A stretch of DNA of 42,659 nucleotides, from NCBI GenBank assembly GCA_001829155.1, contig MIAO01000001.1, positions 1 to 42,659 of the forward strand. Reading direction: 5' to 3'. The position numbers were made by a program, and so were the translations under genes. The notes under the pieces were generated by a model that was not told the DNA's origin, did no database searches, and was given only the letters and a program-made list of their open reading frames with translations. The DNA is from Spirochaetes bacterium GWB1_36_13. GTDB lineage: Bacteria > Spirochaetota > GWB1-36-13. This document shows positions 1 to 8,458 of this stretch, piece by piece. Position 1 is the stretch's first letter. Each line of letters starts with the position of its first letter.

Positions 1-101
1 CTGAAATAAAGAATATTCGATTAAAACGAGAAATGAGAAAACGATAGGTTAGAAAAACTTGCAAATAAAATAACCAAAAAAAATACTGCCACAGAAAAAA
101 A

Positions 102-127
102 TCCCTCCCAGAGAAGGGGCAGGGGGA
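102..127. repeat. GC-rich imperfect palindrome, possible dispersed repeat or terminator
   Basis: A 26-bp GC-rich island in otherwise very AT-rich DNA. It runs from TCCC to GGGGGA with complementary pyrimidine and purine halves (CCCT paired with AGGG). On the - strand it is followed by an A and a T run, so it could end a transcript coming from the left edge or belong to a dispersed palindromic repeat family. Copy number cannot be judged from one window. The rest of 1-163 shows no supportable gene. Confidence 0.35.
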
Positions 128-163
128 TGAGTTCACAATATTTTTTTGAAAAAAAATCAATTT

Positions 164-193
164 TTGTTATTTTTAATTGTGTTTTCTTATAAA
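164..193 (+). promoter_or_regulatory. Candidate sigma-70 promoter for the polysaccharide locus
   Basis: TTGTTA at 164-169 and TATAAA at 188-193 are separated by 18 bp, directly upstream of wzt. An AAAGG ribosome-binding site lies at 207-211 before the ATG at 217. The AT-rich background makes chance matches likely, but position and spacing fit. Confidence 0.4.
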
Positions 194-216
194 ATATTTT
201 AATCACAAAGGTAAAA

Positions 217-1485
217 ATGAGCGAACCAGCGATCCAGATACAAAATGTCAGCAAAGTTTATAAACTCTATTCCAGCCCTCAAGACAGGCTGAAAGAGGCT
301 TTGCACCCTTTCCGCAAAAAATACCATAAAGATTTCTATGCTTTAAACGACATCAGTTTTGAAGTGAAAAAAGGCGAGACCGTGGGCATTATCGGGCAAA
401 ACGGGTCAGGAAAATCCACTCTGCTTAAAATCATCACCGGAGTCCTCTCCCCCACTTCAGGCAGTGTGCAGGTCAACGGCAAAATCTCAGCCCTTCTGGA
501 GCTGGGTGCAGGGTTTAATCCTGAGTTTACAGGGCTTGAAAATGTCTATTTTCAGGGTTCTCTCATGGGTTATACGAGGGAGGAAATGGAGAAAAAGCTC
601 GATGAAATCCTCTCTTTCGCCGATATCGGAGACTTTATCCACCAGCCGGTGAAGACTTATTCGTCCGGGATGTTTGTGAGGCTTGCTTTTGCAGTAGCAA
701 TCAATGTGGAGCCGGAGATTTTGATTGTTGATGAGGCATTGTCGGTGGGAGATGTTTTTTTTCAATTAAAATGCTATAGAAAAATTAATAAAATGAAAGA
801 TAATAATGTGACAATTTTATTGACAACGCATGATATGTCAACAATAATAAATTATTGTAATTCTGCAATTTTATTAAAAAAAGGGATTTTACTTTCATAT
901 GGTGAACCTGATAAAATTATTGAAACTTATAGAAAAGAAGAATCATTTCAAAAAATAAATATAAATGAAATTATAGAAAGAAATACAAATAATCTATATA
1001 AAAATTCTTATAATATAAATCCTAATTATATAGAATATGGTAATAAAGCAGCAGAAATAATTGATTGGGCTATTTTAAATGAAAAAAGAGAATTAATTGA
1101 TAAAATACAGAATAATCAAGATATAATAATTTTTATGAAAGTTCAATTTAATAAAAACTGTAATGATCCAATAATAGGTTTTTTTATTAAAGATATAAAA
1201 GGAAATGAAATCTTAGGTACTAATACAAAATTTTCTAAAAAAGATATTGGATTTCGAACAAAAAACGATATTGTTGTTGTCGAATTTTTTCAAAAAATAC
1301 CTTTAACAAAAGGAGTTTATTCTTTATGTTTAGGTTGTAGTGAAATATTGCAAGATAGTATTGTAGCTTATCATCGACTTTATGAAGTAATTGTTTTTGA
1401 GGTATTGTCCGATGTTGAATTTGTTGGGATCGTAAATCCAAATTCAGGAATTAGAATTATAAATAATAAGGATATCAAAAATTAA
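217..1485 (+). CDS. wzt: ABC-transporter ATP-binding protein, Wzt type (polysaccharide export)
   Basis: This is the ATPase subunit of an ABC-2 exporter that moves undecaprenyl-linked O-polysaccharide across the inner membrane. In 422 residues the nucleotide-binding domain shows Walker A GQNGSGKST (60-68), signature YSSGM (148-152), Walker B ILIVDEAL (168-175) and the H-loop His at 205. Residues from about 260 form the extra domain which in Wzt proteins recognises the glycan terminus. Base composition changes abruptly near codon 180 (nt about 757). Before it the codons are mixed; after it they are almost entirely A/T-ending, which suggests a recombinational chimera. The permease partner (Wzm) is not in the window. 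The gene starts at ATG after AAAGG and is first in the cluster. Its stop overlaps the start of the next gene. The family assignment is secure; the glycan specificity is unknown. Confidence 0.9.
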   Translation: MSEPAIQIQNVSKVYKLYSSPQDRLKEALHPFRKKYHKDFYALNDISFEVKKGETVGIIGQNGSGKSTLLKIITGVLSPTSGSVQVNGKISALLELGAGFNPEFTGLENVYFQGSLMGYTREEMEKKLDEILSFADIGDFIHQPVKTYSSGMFVRLAFAVAINVEPEILIVDEALSVGDVFFQLKCYRKINKMKDNNVTILLTTHDMSTIINYCNSAILLKKGILLSYGEPDKIIETYRKEESFQKININEIIERNTNNLYKNSYNINPNYIEYGNKAAEIIDWAILNEKRELIDKIQNNQDIIIFMKVQFNKNCNDPIIGFFIKDIKGNEILGTNTKFSKKDIGFRTKNDIVVVEFFQKIPLTKGVYSLCLGCSEILQDSIVAYHRLYEVIVFEVLSDVEFVGIVNPNSGIRIINNKDIKN

Positions 1486-3394
1486 AAAAAGAATTATAAA
1501 TATTGGAGCTTATGATCATAATAGTTATGGTGATTTATTATTTCCATATATAATAGAAAAAAAAATTGGAAAATGTTTTGATTTAATTCATTCATCTCCG
1601 TCTGGTATAAAACCTAAATATTTTGATGGTTTAAAAACTGTTTCTTTTGATAGTATCGAATATGAATTAATTAATGGAATAATTATTGGTGGAGGTGATG
1701 TAGTAAATGAGAAAATAGTTGATTTAAATCAAGATTCTAATATTTTAAAAATATCTTATTTAAGAAATATTTGGCTTGGAAGTTCTTATATAGCTTCACA
1801 ATTTAATATTCCGATTGTTTGGAATGCTTTAGGGGTACCTAATAAAATTGAAGAAGATATCTCAAAAATTGCTATAAATTATTGCCAATATTTATCTGTA
1901 AGAGATGATTTTAGTAAAAACAATATTATAAATGAGAGAAATGGTTTAGTAATAAATACAATTCCGGATACTGCGGTACAATTGGATGAAATATTTACTA
2001 TAGAACAATTAAATAAAAAATATATTGTTTTTGAAATTTCAATTAAAGAGATTATGAATAATTATGATATGATAAAAAAAATTATTAGAAATATATATCA
2101 TTATTATAGAACGGAAATTAAAATAATTAGTCTAACTCCATGGCAGGGAGATTTGACTTGGTTGGATAAACTTTCAGAAGAAGTCAATGACTTTTGTTTT
2201 TGTTCTCATATTAAACCTAAGAATTTACTGGAAGCTACTACTATTATTGGAAATTCTTTGATATATTTTGGAAATTCTTTACATGGATTAATTACAGCAG
2301 TTGCATATAAAAAACCAGCTGTTATTATTAAACCATGGGAAAATCATAAATATAAAGGATTTATTAATGCCTGTGGTATAAACACTAACTCTATAATAAA
2401 TAATATTTTATTTAACAGCTGGGATGAATTATTAAATTATGATTTTAATGTTGAAATTATTGAAATTGAAGATATAGTTAAAAAAAAAATAAAATACCAT
2501 TGGGAAGAAATTATTGAAAAATTGAATAATCAAAATAACAAATTAAAATACACTAAATTCAATAAATTTGTTGAAAAAGAAAGTTTTTCCCTTTATAAAA
2601 AAGGTATTAATTACGGTTTATTAATAAACTATTTAGAATTAACAAGTAAAGAAAATAATAAACTAGGGAAGTGGGGTCAGGATTTAGATCGTGAAAACAA
2701 AGAAAAAGATATATTGCTTATTCAAAGACAGGAAGAAATAGAAAGATTGGCGGAATGGGGAAAAAGATTAGATCGTGAGAATCAAGAAAAAGATAAGCTG
2801 ATTCAGTCAAGACAGGAAGAGATAGAAAGATTGGCGGAATGGGGAAAAACATTAAACCGTGAGAATCAAGAAAAAGACAAGTTGATTCAGTCAAGACAGG
2901 AAGAGATAGAAAGATTGGCAAAATGGGGAAAGTCTTTAGATGAAGAATTAAAAAAAAAAATTTTTTTAATAGAGCAAAAAGATTATTCTATAAAGCAAAA
3001 AGACTTTTTATTGTTAAAAAGACAGGAAGAAATCGAAAGATTGGCAGAATGGGGAAAAACATTAGACCGTGAGAATCGAGAAAAAGATTTATTGCTGCTA
3101 AAAAGACAGGAAGAGATCGAAAAATTAGGAAAATGGGGGCAGGGTTTAGATAGAGAAAATCAAGAGAAAAATATTTTGATATTTAAGAAACAGGATGAAT
3201 TAGAGTATCAGAAAAATTTAATTGATAATAAAGATAAAGAATTAGTTGAAAAACAAGAGCTAATAGAAAAACAAAATAATGAATTGGTAAAAATATATAA
3301 ATCGAAATTTTGGAAAGTGAAATGTTTTTTGGAAAAAAAAAGAAATTTGTTATTTTTAAAATCGGAAAAAAATAAGAAAGAGAATATTGATTGA
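1481..3394 (+). CDS. Polysaccharide pyruvyltransferase family protein with coiled-coil repeat tail; apparent ATT start
   Basis: The open frame runs from a TAA at 1460-1462 to TGA at 3392-3394. It has no ATG or GTG before the first in-frame TTG at 1982, yet homology-like sequence begins at once: KKRIINIGAYDHNSYGD, then IIGGGDVV, LSVRDDFSK and IPDTAVQL, all typical of the WcaK/CsaB pyruvyltransferase fold. The SLHGLITAV segment of the C-terminal half follows the TTG. I place the start at ATT 1481. An AAGGA lies 8 nt upstream, and the ATT shares its last T with the wzt stop (ATTAA). That gives about 637 residues: enzyme domain 1 to about 360, then 28-residue coiled-coil repeats at about 395-569, then a basic Trp-containing end common in glycan enzymes. 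Likely role: adding ketal pyruvate to the exported glycan, or a related decoration. A miscalled base at the start cannot be excluded. Confidence 0.75.
   Translation: MKKRIINIGAYDHNSYGDLLFPYIIEKKIGKCFDLIHSSPSGIKPKYFDGLKTVSFDSIEYELINGIIIGGGDVVNEKIVDLNQDSNILKISYLRNIWLGSSYIASQFNIPIVWNALGVPNKIEEDISKIAINYCQYLSVRDDFSKNNIINERNGLVINTIPDTAVQLDEIFTIEQLNKKYIVFEISIKEIMNNYDMIKKIIRNIYHYYRTEIKIISLTPWQGDLTWLDKLSEEVNDFCFCSHIKPKNLLEATTIIGNSLIYFGNSLHGLITAVAYKKPAVIIKPWENHKYKGFINACGINTNSIINNILFNSWDELLNYDFNVEIIEIEDIVKKKIKYHWEEIIEKLNNQNNKLKYTKFNKFVEKESFSLYKKGINYGLLINYLELTSKENNKLGKWGQDLDRENKEKDILLIQRQEEIERLAEWGKRLDRENQEKDKLIQSRQEEIERLAEWGKTLNRENQEKDKLIQSRQEEIERLAKWGKSLDEELKKKIFLIEQKDYSIKQKDFLLLKRQEEIERLAEWGKTLDRENREKDLLLLKRQEEIEKLGKWGQGLDRENQEKNILIFKKQDELEYQKNLIDNKDKELVEKQELIEKQNNELVKIYKSKFWKVKCFLEKKRNLLFLKSEKNKKENID
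2663..3187 (+). repeat. 84-bp (28-residue) tandem repeats encoding a coiled coil
   Basis: About five to six copies of a 28-residue unit (four heptads) occur in the tail of the pyruvyltransferase gene. Each has a core like RQEEIERLAEWGK followed by L-D-R-E-N-x-E-K-D. Full units begin near 2726, 2810, 2894, 3020 and 3104; the first is partial, and the third is lengthened by 14 residues. DNA identity between neighbouring units is high, so unit-number change by recombination is plausible. Confidence 0.85.
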
Positions 3395-5514
3395 GAAGTT
3401 TGATTCATAAATTATTTCCTGGTGGAAGTAAACGCAGATTTATTGCGAGAACTTTGTATTTGGGATTAAAATCCCCTGTAAAAACTTTGAAAAGAATGAA
3501 TAGAATAAAGATAAAAAACTTTATCAGGCAAGTATTGCCAGTTAAATTGAAAAAAAATAAAATAGTCTTACTGAAATATTCAGAAAAAGAAAAAATAGTT
3601 TTCTCAAAAGAAAAAAATCCTCAGGTTTCAATTATTATTCCTGTTTACAATCAATTTGAATATACTTATAATTGTCTTTTATCGATCAAAAAATCAGTCA
3701 GAAAATTATCTTATGAAATTATTTTGGCGGATGACCGTTCCAGTGATGAAACACAAAATGCATCTGAATACTTTTTTAATATCAATTTAATTAGAAATAA
3801 ATCCAATTTAGGTTTTTTAAGAAACTGCAACTACGCGGCAGAAAAGGCAAAAGGAAAATATATCGTTTTTCTAAATAACGATACTCAGGTTCAGGAATAT
3901 TGGCTTGAATCTCTTTTTGAACTTATGGAAAGAGAAATAAAAATAGGATTGGCAGGGTCTAAACTGGTTTATCCGGATGGACGGCTTCAGGAAGCTGGAG
4001 GGATTATCTGGAAAGACGGAAGCGGATGGAATTTTGGACGGCTTGATGATCCAAACAAACCAGAATATAATTATGTTAAAGAAGTTGATTATATCTCAGG
4101 TGCAAGCATAATGGTGAGAACATCAGTCTGGAAAGAGATCGGAGGTTTTGATCAAAGATATATTCCAGCTTATGCTGAGGATTCAGATCTGGCTTTTGAA
4201 ATCCGGAAGCATGGGCATAAAGTCGTCTTTCAGCCAAAATCCGTGGTTGTCCATTTTGAAGGAATTTCGCATGGAACTGATGTTAATAGCGGAGTGAAAA
4301 GTTATCAAATTGAAAACCAAAAAAAAATGATTGATAAATGGAAATCGGTTTTTGAAAAAGAACAATTTGAAAATGCAGAGCATGTGTTTTGGGCAAGAGA
4401 CCGGAGTAGAGGTAAAAAAACGATACTAGTGATAGATCATTATGTACCTCATTTTGATCAGGATGCTGGGAGCAGGACAGCTTTTCAATATCTCAAACTT
4501 TTTGTTGAAATGGGAATGAATGTCAAATTTATTGGAGATAATTTTTATCCTCACCAGCCTTATACAGAAATGCTTGAGCAAATGGGAATAGAGGTTTTGT
4601 ATGGAGTCTGGTATTCTGAAAATTGGAAAAAATGGATTGTAGAAAACTCACAATATATTGATTTTGTTTATCTCAATCGACCTCATATTACTGAGAAGTA
4701 TATTGATTTTATGAAAGAAAATACAAAAGCAAAAATCTTATATAATGGGGTAGATTTTGCTTATATCAGAGAAATTAGAAAGTTTAAGTTAAACAGAGAT
4801 AAAGAATTTTTAGAAAATGCCAGAAAAAGTAAAAAGCTGGAATTTAATCTTTTCGAAAAGACAGATATTGTTTTAACCATTAGTGAATATGAAAAATGGA
4901 TCTTGTCAAAAAAAATGCCTGATAAAAAGGTATATGTTTTTCCAACATTTATATATGAAAAAACTCCATTAGGAAAAAATATTTTATTTGAAGATAGAAA
5001 ATGGCTGACTTTTGTCGGAGGATTTACTCATCAGCCAAATGAAGATGGTTTATTATGGTTTGTGGAAGAAATTTTTCCTATCATTTTAAATTCAAATCCT
5101 AATATTATTTTAAAAGTAGTAGGGTCAAATCCGACAAAAAATATTCTTAAATTAAAATCAAAAAATATTGATGTGAAGGGATTTGTTTCTGATGAAGAAT
5201 TAGAAGAAATTTATGATTATACAAAAGTGGTGATAGCTCCATTAAGATATGGTGCCGGCGTAAAAGGAAAAATTATCGAAGCAATTTCATATGCTGTTCC
5301 AGTTGTTTCAACTAGTATAGGTATTGAAGGAATTCAGTTTGCAGAAGAGCTTTTTTCTAAAAATAATCAAAAAGAACAATTTGCTCAATCAATTCTTCAA
5401 TTATATAAAGATAAATATAAATGGAATGAGATTAGAAAAAAAGAAATAAAGTATGCAGAAGAATACTTAAGTTTTAAAAAAGCAGAAATAATATTTAATG
5501 AAATATTAAAGTGA
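3391..5514 (+). CDS. Two-domain glycosyltransferase (GT2 + GT4)
   Basis: A 707-residue protein with two glycosyltransferase modules, probably adding two successive sugars at the cytoplasmic face. The N-terminal GT2 (GT-A) domain starts with VSIIIPVYNQ (79-88). It has the ADDRSSD nucleotide motif (113-119), LNNDT as the DXD-like metal motif (161-165) and AEDSD (262-266) near the catalytic base, resembling rhamnosyltransferases. The C-terminal GT-B module (about 344-700) has FVGGFTHQPNEDG, a PLRYGAGVKGKIIEA sugar-nucleotide motif and the AVPVVST segment of GT4. The start is TTG, overlapping the previous stop (TTGA), with an AAAGAG upstream. The rhamnose-like GT2 fits the rml operon downstream, but donor and acceptor are not determinable here. 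Confidence 0.85.
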   Translation: MRSLIHKLFPGGSKRRFIARTLYLGLKSPVKTLKRMNRIKIKNFIRQVLPVKLKKNKIVLLKYSEKEKIVFSKEKNPQVSIIIPVYNQFEYTYNCLLSIKKSVRKLSYEIILADDRSSDETQNASEYFFNINLIRNKSNLGFLRNCNYAAEKAKGKYIVFLNNDTQVQEYWLESLFELMEREIKIGLAGSKLVYPDGRLQEAGGIIWKDGSGWNFGRLDDPNKPEYNYVKEVDYISGASIMVRTSVWKEIGGFDQRYIPAYAEDSDLAFEIRKHGHKVVFQPKSVVVHFEGISHGTDVNSGVKSYQIENQKKMIDKWKSVFEKEQFENAEHVFWARDRSRGKKTILVIDHYVPHFDQDAGSRTAFQYLKLFVEMGMNVKFIGDNFYPHQPYTEMLEQMGIEVLYGVWYSENWKKWIVENSQYIDFVYLNRPHITEKYIDFMKENTKAKILYNGVDFAYIREIRKFKLNRDKEFLENARKSKKLEFNLFEKTDIVLTISEYEKWILSKKMPDKKVYVFPTFIYEKTPLGKNILFEDRKWLTFVGGFTHQPNEDGLLWFVEEIFPIILNSNPNIILKVVGSNPTKNILKLKSKNIDVKGFVSDEELEEIYDYTKVVIAPLRYGAGVKGKIIEAISYAVPVVSTSIGIEGIQFAEELFSKNNQKEQFAQSILQLYKDKYKWNEIRKKEIKYAEEYLSFKKAEIIFNEILK

Positions 5515-5521
5515 GAATAAT

Positions 5522-6406
5522 GTGAAATTTATTGTGATTGGAAAAGAAGGATTTATAGCTCAGAAATTGATAAAAAAAATAGAAAAAAAATATAAATATA
5601 TGACTACTTCAATAGATGTTTCTAGTCTTGAAAGTGTTTTTCTTGACTTGGAAAAACCTGATCAGTTCGATTATAATATAATTGAAAAAGATGATTTTAT
5701 TGTTTTTTTAGCAGCAATTTCTTCTCCAGATATTTGTAAAAATAACTATAATTTAGCTTATCAAATTAATGTTGAAGGAACAAGGTATTTTATAGAAAAA
5801 GCTTTATTAAGAAGAGCAAGAATTTTATTTTTTTCTTCTGATACTGTTTATGGAAGCAGCGGAGAAAAATTAAATGATTCAATAATATGTTTTGATGAAA
5901 ATTCAAAATGTTTTCCTATCGGTGAGTATGGAAATATGAAACAAGAAATCGAAAGAAATTTTGAAAATGAAGATAATTTTAAAGTTTTTAGAATGTCTTA
6001 TGTTTTTTCTAAAAAAGATAAATTTAGTAGTTATATTTACAATTGTTATAAAAATAAAGAAAAAGCAGAAGTTTTTCATCCATTTTATAGAAATGTTGTT
6101 TATATCGAAGATGTTTTAGATTCTATTGAGAATCTTTATAAAAATTGGAGTCAATTTGAGAATAAATATTTTAATCTTTGTGGTAAAGAGTTAGTTTCAA
6201 GAAAAGATATAGTTAAATTTATTTATGAAAACTTTAAAGAAAAATTAAATTATAATATTATTGAACCTGATAGGGATTTTTTTTCTGCTAGACCTAAAAT
6301 AATTTCGACTCGATCAAATTATTTATCTTTTTTATTAGGTAGAGAGCCCTATTCTATTCAAGAGGCATTGAAATTAGAGTTCAAGGAGGATATAAAAAAT
6401 GGATAA
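5522..6406 (+). CDS. NAD(P)-dependent sugar epimerase/reductase, extended SDR
   Basis: A 294-residue extended short-chain dehydrogenase, closest in pattern to RmlD-like nucleotide-sugar 4-reductases. The Rossmann loop is a variant, GKEGFIA (7-13). SSDTVYGSS (105-113) supplies the catalytic Ser region, and Y136/K140 in YGNMK is the YxxxK pair. The start is GTG 7 nt after the preceding stop. It overlaps the next gene (a 4,6-dehydratase) by 8 nt, so a dehydratase-reductase pair acting on the same GDP-sugar is likely: GDP-mannose to a 6-deoxyhexose, or GDP-heptose to a 6-deoxyheptose given hddA next door. The exact substrate is inference. Confidence 0.75.
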   Translation: MKFIVIGKEGFIAQKLIKKIEKKYKYMTTSIDVSSLESVFLDLEKPDQFDYNIIEKDDFIVFLAAISSPDICKNNYNLAYQINVEGTRYFIEKALLRRARILFFSSDTVYGSSGEKLNDSIICFDENSKCFPIGEYGNMKQEIERNFENEDNFKVFRMSYVFSKKDKFSSYIYNCYKNKEKAEVFHPFYRNVVYIEDVLDSIENLYKNWSQFENKYFNLCGKELVSRKDIVKFIYENFKEKLNYNIIEPDRDFFSARPKIISTRSNYLSFLLGREPYSIQEALKLEFKEDIKNG

Positions 6407-7415
6407 AAAAAGTGTTTTGATTACTGGCGTATCAGGTATGGTAGGCTCTCATTTATGTGACTATCTTTTAGCAAATACTGACTGGAATATTTATGGAATG
6501 TGTAGATGGCGAAGTCCTTTAGATAACTTAGAGCATTTAATTGATAAGGCTAATAAAAAAGATCGGTTGTTTTTTGAATATGCAGATTTAAACGATACAG
6601 GGTCTTTGATGCATGTTTTAAAAAAAGTAAAACCGGACTATGTTTTTCATCTCGCAGCACAAAGTTATCCTCAGACAAGTTTTAATTCTCCTGCGGAAAC
6701 TCTTCAAACTAATATTATTGGAACAACTAATTTATTGGAAAGTATTAGAATTTTAGAAATTGATCCTGTGATTCATGTTTGTGCTTCTTCTGAAGTTTTT
6801 GGAAGAGTTCCAAAAGATAAATTGCCTATCCATGAAGAAGTTAATTTTCATCCTGCATCTCCTTATGCGATTTCAAAAGCAGGAACTGATTTAATCGGTC
6901 GTTTTTATGGGGAAGCTTATAAAATGAAAGTAATGACAACTAGAATGTTTACACATACAGGACCTAGAAGAGGAGATGTTTTTGCAGAATCTACTTTTGC
7001 AAAACAAATTGCAATGATTGAAGGAAATTTACTTCCACCAGTAGTGAAAGTGGGTAATTTGAATTCTATGAGAACATGGGCAGATGTGAGAGATGCCGTT
7101 CGGGCATATTATATGCTCGTTACTGTTAATCCAACAGCTGGAGAATACTATAATATTGGCGGTACTTATAGCTGTACGATTGAAGATATGTTAAAATATT
7201 TATTATCTATTTCAACTAGAAAAGATATAAAAATAGAGATTGATCCGAGTAGAATCAGACCTATTGACGCTGACCTTCAAATTCCAGATATCTCTAAATT
7301 TCAAAAACATACTGGATGGAAACCCGAAATCGCATTTGAAAAAACAATGCAAGATTTATTAAATTATTGGAGAGAAAGAATTCAGAAAGGTAGAGTCTTT
7401 CTAAGTAATAGATAA
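6399..7415 (+). CDS. GDP-sugar 4,6-dehydratase (GDP-mannose or GDP-heptose dehydratase-like)
   Basis: A 338-residue extended SDR with TGVSGMVGSHL at 9-19 (NAD-binding), HLAAQSYPQTSF, the SSEVFG active-site stretch whose Glu is the dehydratase acid/base signature, and a YAISK YxxxK pair. The R-T-G-P-R-R region and the overall layout match GMD-type GDP-mannose 4,6-dehydratases. A strong AAGGAGGAT ribosome-binding site precedes the ATG. It lies between a reductase and the heptose kinase gene hddA. In Campylobacter the equivalent pair (DmhA with a reductase) makes GDP-6-deoxy-heptose, so the substrate could be GDP-D-glycero-D-manno-heptose rather than GDP-mannose. Sequence alone does not settle this. 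Confidence 0.8.
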   Translation: MDKKSVLITGVSGMVGSHLCDYLLANTDWNIYGMCRWRSPLDNLEHLIDKANKKDRLFFEYADLNDTGSLMHVLKKVKPDYVFHLAAQSYPQTSFNSPAETLQTNIIGTTNLLESIRILEIDPVIHVCASSEVFGRVPKDKLPIHEEVNFHPASPYAISKAGTDLIGRFYGEAYKMKVMTTRMFTHTGPRRGDVFAESTFAKQIAMIEGNLLPPVVKVGNLNSMRTWADVRDAVRAYYMLVTVNPTAGEYYNIGGTYSCTIEDMLKYLLSISTRKDIKIEIDPSRIRPIDADLQIPDISKFQKHTGWKPEIAFEKTMQDLLNYWRERIQKGRVFLSNR

Positions 7416-7426
7416 AGGGAATATAT

Positions 7427-8458
7427 ATGTTAATACGCGCAAAAGCACCCTTAAGGCTTGGATTTGCAGGGGGAGGCACAGATGTTTCTCCTTATTCCGA
7501 TCAATTTGGCGGAGCCATTCTGAATGCTTCTATTAATCTATATGCTTATGCTACTATAAAGCCGAATGCTGAAGAAGGAAAAATAATTCTTTATTCAGTT
7601 GATAGGAATGAAAAGCAGATTTTAAATGCTGAAGAATACCTTAAAATAGATGGAACTTTAGATTTATTAAAAGGGGTTTATAATAGAATTATAAAAGATT
7701 TTATTAAAAAACCTCTTTCTTTTGAGCTTACTACTTTTGTCGATGCTCCTGCAGGTTCTGGGCTTGGAACATCTTCTACTCTTGTGGTTGCAATACTGGG
7801 AGCTTTTTCAGAATGGCTCGGTCTTCCTCTGGGAGAATACGATGTGGCACACCTTGCGTATGAGATTGAAAGAATAGATCTGGATATGGCGGGCGGAAAA
7901 CAGGATCAATATGCGGCCGCTTTCGGCGGGTTTAATTTTATGGAGTTTTACGCAAATGATAAAGTGATTGTTAATCCCCTTCGTATTAAAGAAGATTATA
8001 TCAATGAACTTAATTTCAACATGCTTCTTTATTATACTGGTACCAGCCGGCTTTCTGCGAAAATCATTGAAGTCCAGGCAAATAATGTGAAGCAGAAAAA
8101 AGAAAAATCAATCGATGCCATGCATAAATTGAAAGAACAATCAGTGATGATGAAGGAAGCAGTGCTTCGCGGAAATATCGAATCTATTGGTCAAATCCTT
8201 GATTTTGGATGGAAATACAAAAAACAAAGTGCAGAAGAGATTACAAATCCACTGATTGATGAAATTTACGAAAGTGCGATCAAAAATGGGGCGACTGGTG
8301 GAAAAATATCGGGAGCTGGCGGAGGTGGTTTTATGTTTTTTTATTGCCCAAAAAATACCCGTTATCATGTAATTGATGCTTTGCAAAATTTTGGGGGAGA
8401 ATTCAGGAGATTTAATTTTGAAAAAAAGGGAGTACAGACTTGGAAAGTAAAGAAATAG
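7427..8458 (+). CDS. hddA: D-glycero-alpha-D-manno-heptose 7-phosphate kinase (GHMP family)
   Basis: A 343-residue GHMP-superfamily kinase that would phosphorylate heptose 7-phosphate at C1 to give the alpha-1,7-bisphosphate of the GDP-heptose route. It begins AKAPLRLGFAGGGTD (5-19), an HddA/GHMP N-terminal signature. It carries the phosphate-binding loop PAGSGLGTSS (108-117), GGKQDQYAA (156-164) and the C-terminal GHMP motif GGKISGAGGGG. The partner genes gmhA and hddC-gmhB lie about 14.5 kb downstream at 22946-24762, so the pathway is split across the cluster. GGGA upstream of the ATG serves as ribosome-binding site. GHMP kinases of fucose type are the main alternative, but the companion genes favour HddA. 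Confidence 0.85.
   Translation: MLIRAKAPLRLGFAGGGTDVSPYSDQFGGAILNASINLYAYATIKPNAEEGKIILYSVDRNEKQILNAEEYLKIDGTLDLLKGVYNRIIKDFIKKPLSFELTTFVDAPAGSGLGTSSTLVVAILGAFSEWLGLPLGEYDVAHLAYEIERIDLDMAGGKQDQYAAAFGGFNFMEFYANDKVIVNPLRIKEDYINELNFNMLLYYTGTSRLSAKIIEVQANNVKQKKEKSIDAMHKLKEQSVMMKEAVLRGNIESIGQILDFGWKYKKQSAEEITNPLIDEIYESAIKNGATGGKISGAGGGGFMFFYCPKNTRYHVIDALQNFGGEFRRFNFEKKGVQTWKVKK

Noticed and set aside
21-254. Open frame of 77 codons on the - strand with hydrophobic segments
   Set aside because: It overlaps the wzt start and its candidate promoter, has no good ribosome-binding site, and its hydrophobicity follows from reading poly-A/T DNA in reverse.
2663-3187. Regular repeats considered as a CRISPR array
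   Set aside because: Repeats are contiguous 84-bp coding units in frame, with no spacers, and encode heptads.
1982-3394. Pyruvyltransferase starting at TTG 1982
   Set aside because: This would discard about 167 upstream codons that carry the family's N-terminal motifs in the same open frame, and there is no Shine-Dalgarno before 1982.
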